From: Leeuwenhoekiella sp. MAR_2009_132
Lineage (GTDB): Bacteria > Bacteroidota > Bacteroidia > Flavobacteriales > Flavobacteriaceae
Length of the DNA: 64,000 nucleotides
Assembly (NCBI RefSeq): GCF_000687915.1
Contig: NZ_JHZY01000004.1
Location: 1,932,001 to 1,996,000 of the forward strand
Reading direction: 5' to 3'
A program made the translations under genes and the position numbers. Each line of letters begins with the position of its first letter. Position 1 is the stretch's first letter. Below, piece by piece: positions 63,439 to 64,000 of this stretch. The notes below the pieces were generated by a model, which was given only the letters and a program-made list of their open reading frames with translations, was not told where the DNA came from and searched no databases.

Positions 63439-64000
63439 TTAAACACGCTCTCCACCGTTTGAAGGCATTGCTGTGAAAGCAGTTAAATTAAGATTGTATT
63501 TTTTATAATATGCTTCTTTTGCTGATGCCACGTATTCTTCAACCGCATCTTGATGAATGAGGTTAATAGTGCAACCACCAAAACCACCGCCCATCATTCG
63601 GCAACCTAAAATTGCCTCATTATCTTTAGAAAATTCAGTTAAAAAATCAAGTTCTTTACAACTCACTTCATATTTATTTTGAAGCCCGTCGTGCGAAGCG
63701 TACATCAGTTTTCCAAAAGTACATAAATCATTGTTTTCTAATGCGGTAGCAGCTTGAGTTACTCGTAGATTTTCTTCAACTACATATTCGCATCGCGCAT
63801 AGATGGTAGAGTCAAATTCAGATTTATATTCTCTAAGTTGTTCTAGAGAAACATGGCGTAGCGAATCGATCTCGGGATACCATTTTTTAAGCAATGCAAC
63901 TCCTTTTTCACACTCTTCTCTGCGTACATTATATTCGCTAGTTGAGAGACTATGCGAGACATTTGTGTTTAATAAAAGAAGTTTATAGGGTTCTATAGCA
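63439..64000 (-). CDS. galK: Galactokinase, 5' end outside window
   Basis: Phosphorylates galactose. The frame is open to the right edge, so only the C-terminal 187 residues or so are seen (family about 385). The segment NVSHSLSTSEYNVRREECEKG (motif SxxEYNxRRxxC) lies just inside the edge, and motif 3 MMGGGFGGCTINL near the end is diagnostic. A TTG at 63894 is not the start. Followed by galT and lacI on the same transcript. Confidence 0.94.
   Translation of the reverse strand, partial: AIEPYKLLLLNTNVSHSLSTSEYNVRREECEKGVALLKKWYPEIDSLRHVSLEQLREYKSEFDSTIYARCEYVVEENLRVTQAATALENNDLCTFGKLMYASHDGLQNKYEVSCKELDFLTEFSKDNEAILGCRMMGGGFGGCTINLIHQDAVEEYVASAKEAYYKKYNLNLTAFTAMPSNGGERV

Overview
The window is a chromosomal segment of a member of the Bacteroidota, most likely a marine Flavobacteriaceae. 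The evidence is: PorP/SprF-type protein of the type IX secretion system, a SusC/SusD pair, flavobacterial-style gene sets (DUF6089, GDSL lipoprotein, FadL/OmpP1), AT-rich DNA, several TTG starts, and promoters fitting the Bacteroidota pattern TTG-N17-23-TAnnTTTG instead of sigma-70 boxes. I saw no rRNA, tRNA, CRISPR array, transposase or prophage. Gene density is high; only one gap exceeds 300 bases (26215-26518).

Layout. 1-5228: tail of a cytochrome c oxidase operon: haem O synthase (cut by the left edge), two subunit III proteins, subunit IV, then a SCO copper chaperone with a cysteine-less SCO-like neighbour, a DUF420 membrane protein and a tiny CxxC membrane protein. 5351-12443: a MacB-type ABC exporter operon (ATPase, two permeases, two membrane-fusion proteins around one TolC). 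12448-17306: tsaB, a small MscS channel, dodecin, an Nfu-type Fe-S scaffold with a doubled N-terminal domain, PorP/SprF, murI. 17378-24639: minus-strand envelope operon (CBS protein, nadK, DUF6089, uppS, bamA, two OmpH/Skp-like chaperones). 24730-33248: pdxJ, esterase, FadL porin, GDSL lipoprotein, trigger factor, clpP, clpX. 33315-41926: PD40 propeller protein, GH3-family enzyme, DUF2797, a BlaI/BlaR-like regulator pair with a well-formed double operator, TPR protein, DUF2807 lipoprotein, era.

The most interesting region is 42622-55019, eleven minus-strand genes that together look like an arsenosugar biosynthesis locus: arsenite methyltransferase (ArsM type), radical-SAM ArsS, two DUF2064 glycosyltransferase-like proteins, an AhpD-like protein, a purine nucleoside phosphorylase and a secreted rhodanese, interleaved with a SusC/SusD outer-membrane pair, a sodium:solute symporter and a metallophosphoesterase relative that has lost key metal ligands. 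ArsM plus ArsS making a dimethylarsinoyl-adenosine is established in cyanobacteria; the transport and trimming roles of the other genes are inference. One of the glycosyltransferases appears to start at ATA instead of ATG.

55214-64000 is a galactose/glycerol block: galM, a single 1058-residue polypeptide fusing glycerol kinase to FAD-dependent glycerol-3-phosphate dehydrogenase, an HAD phosphatase, galE, and on the minus strand galK (cut by the right edge), galT and a LacI regulator. The pairing of the Leloir pathway with glycerol catabolism suggests use of a galactosyl-glycerol compound such as floridoside or galactolipid head groups.
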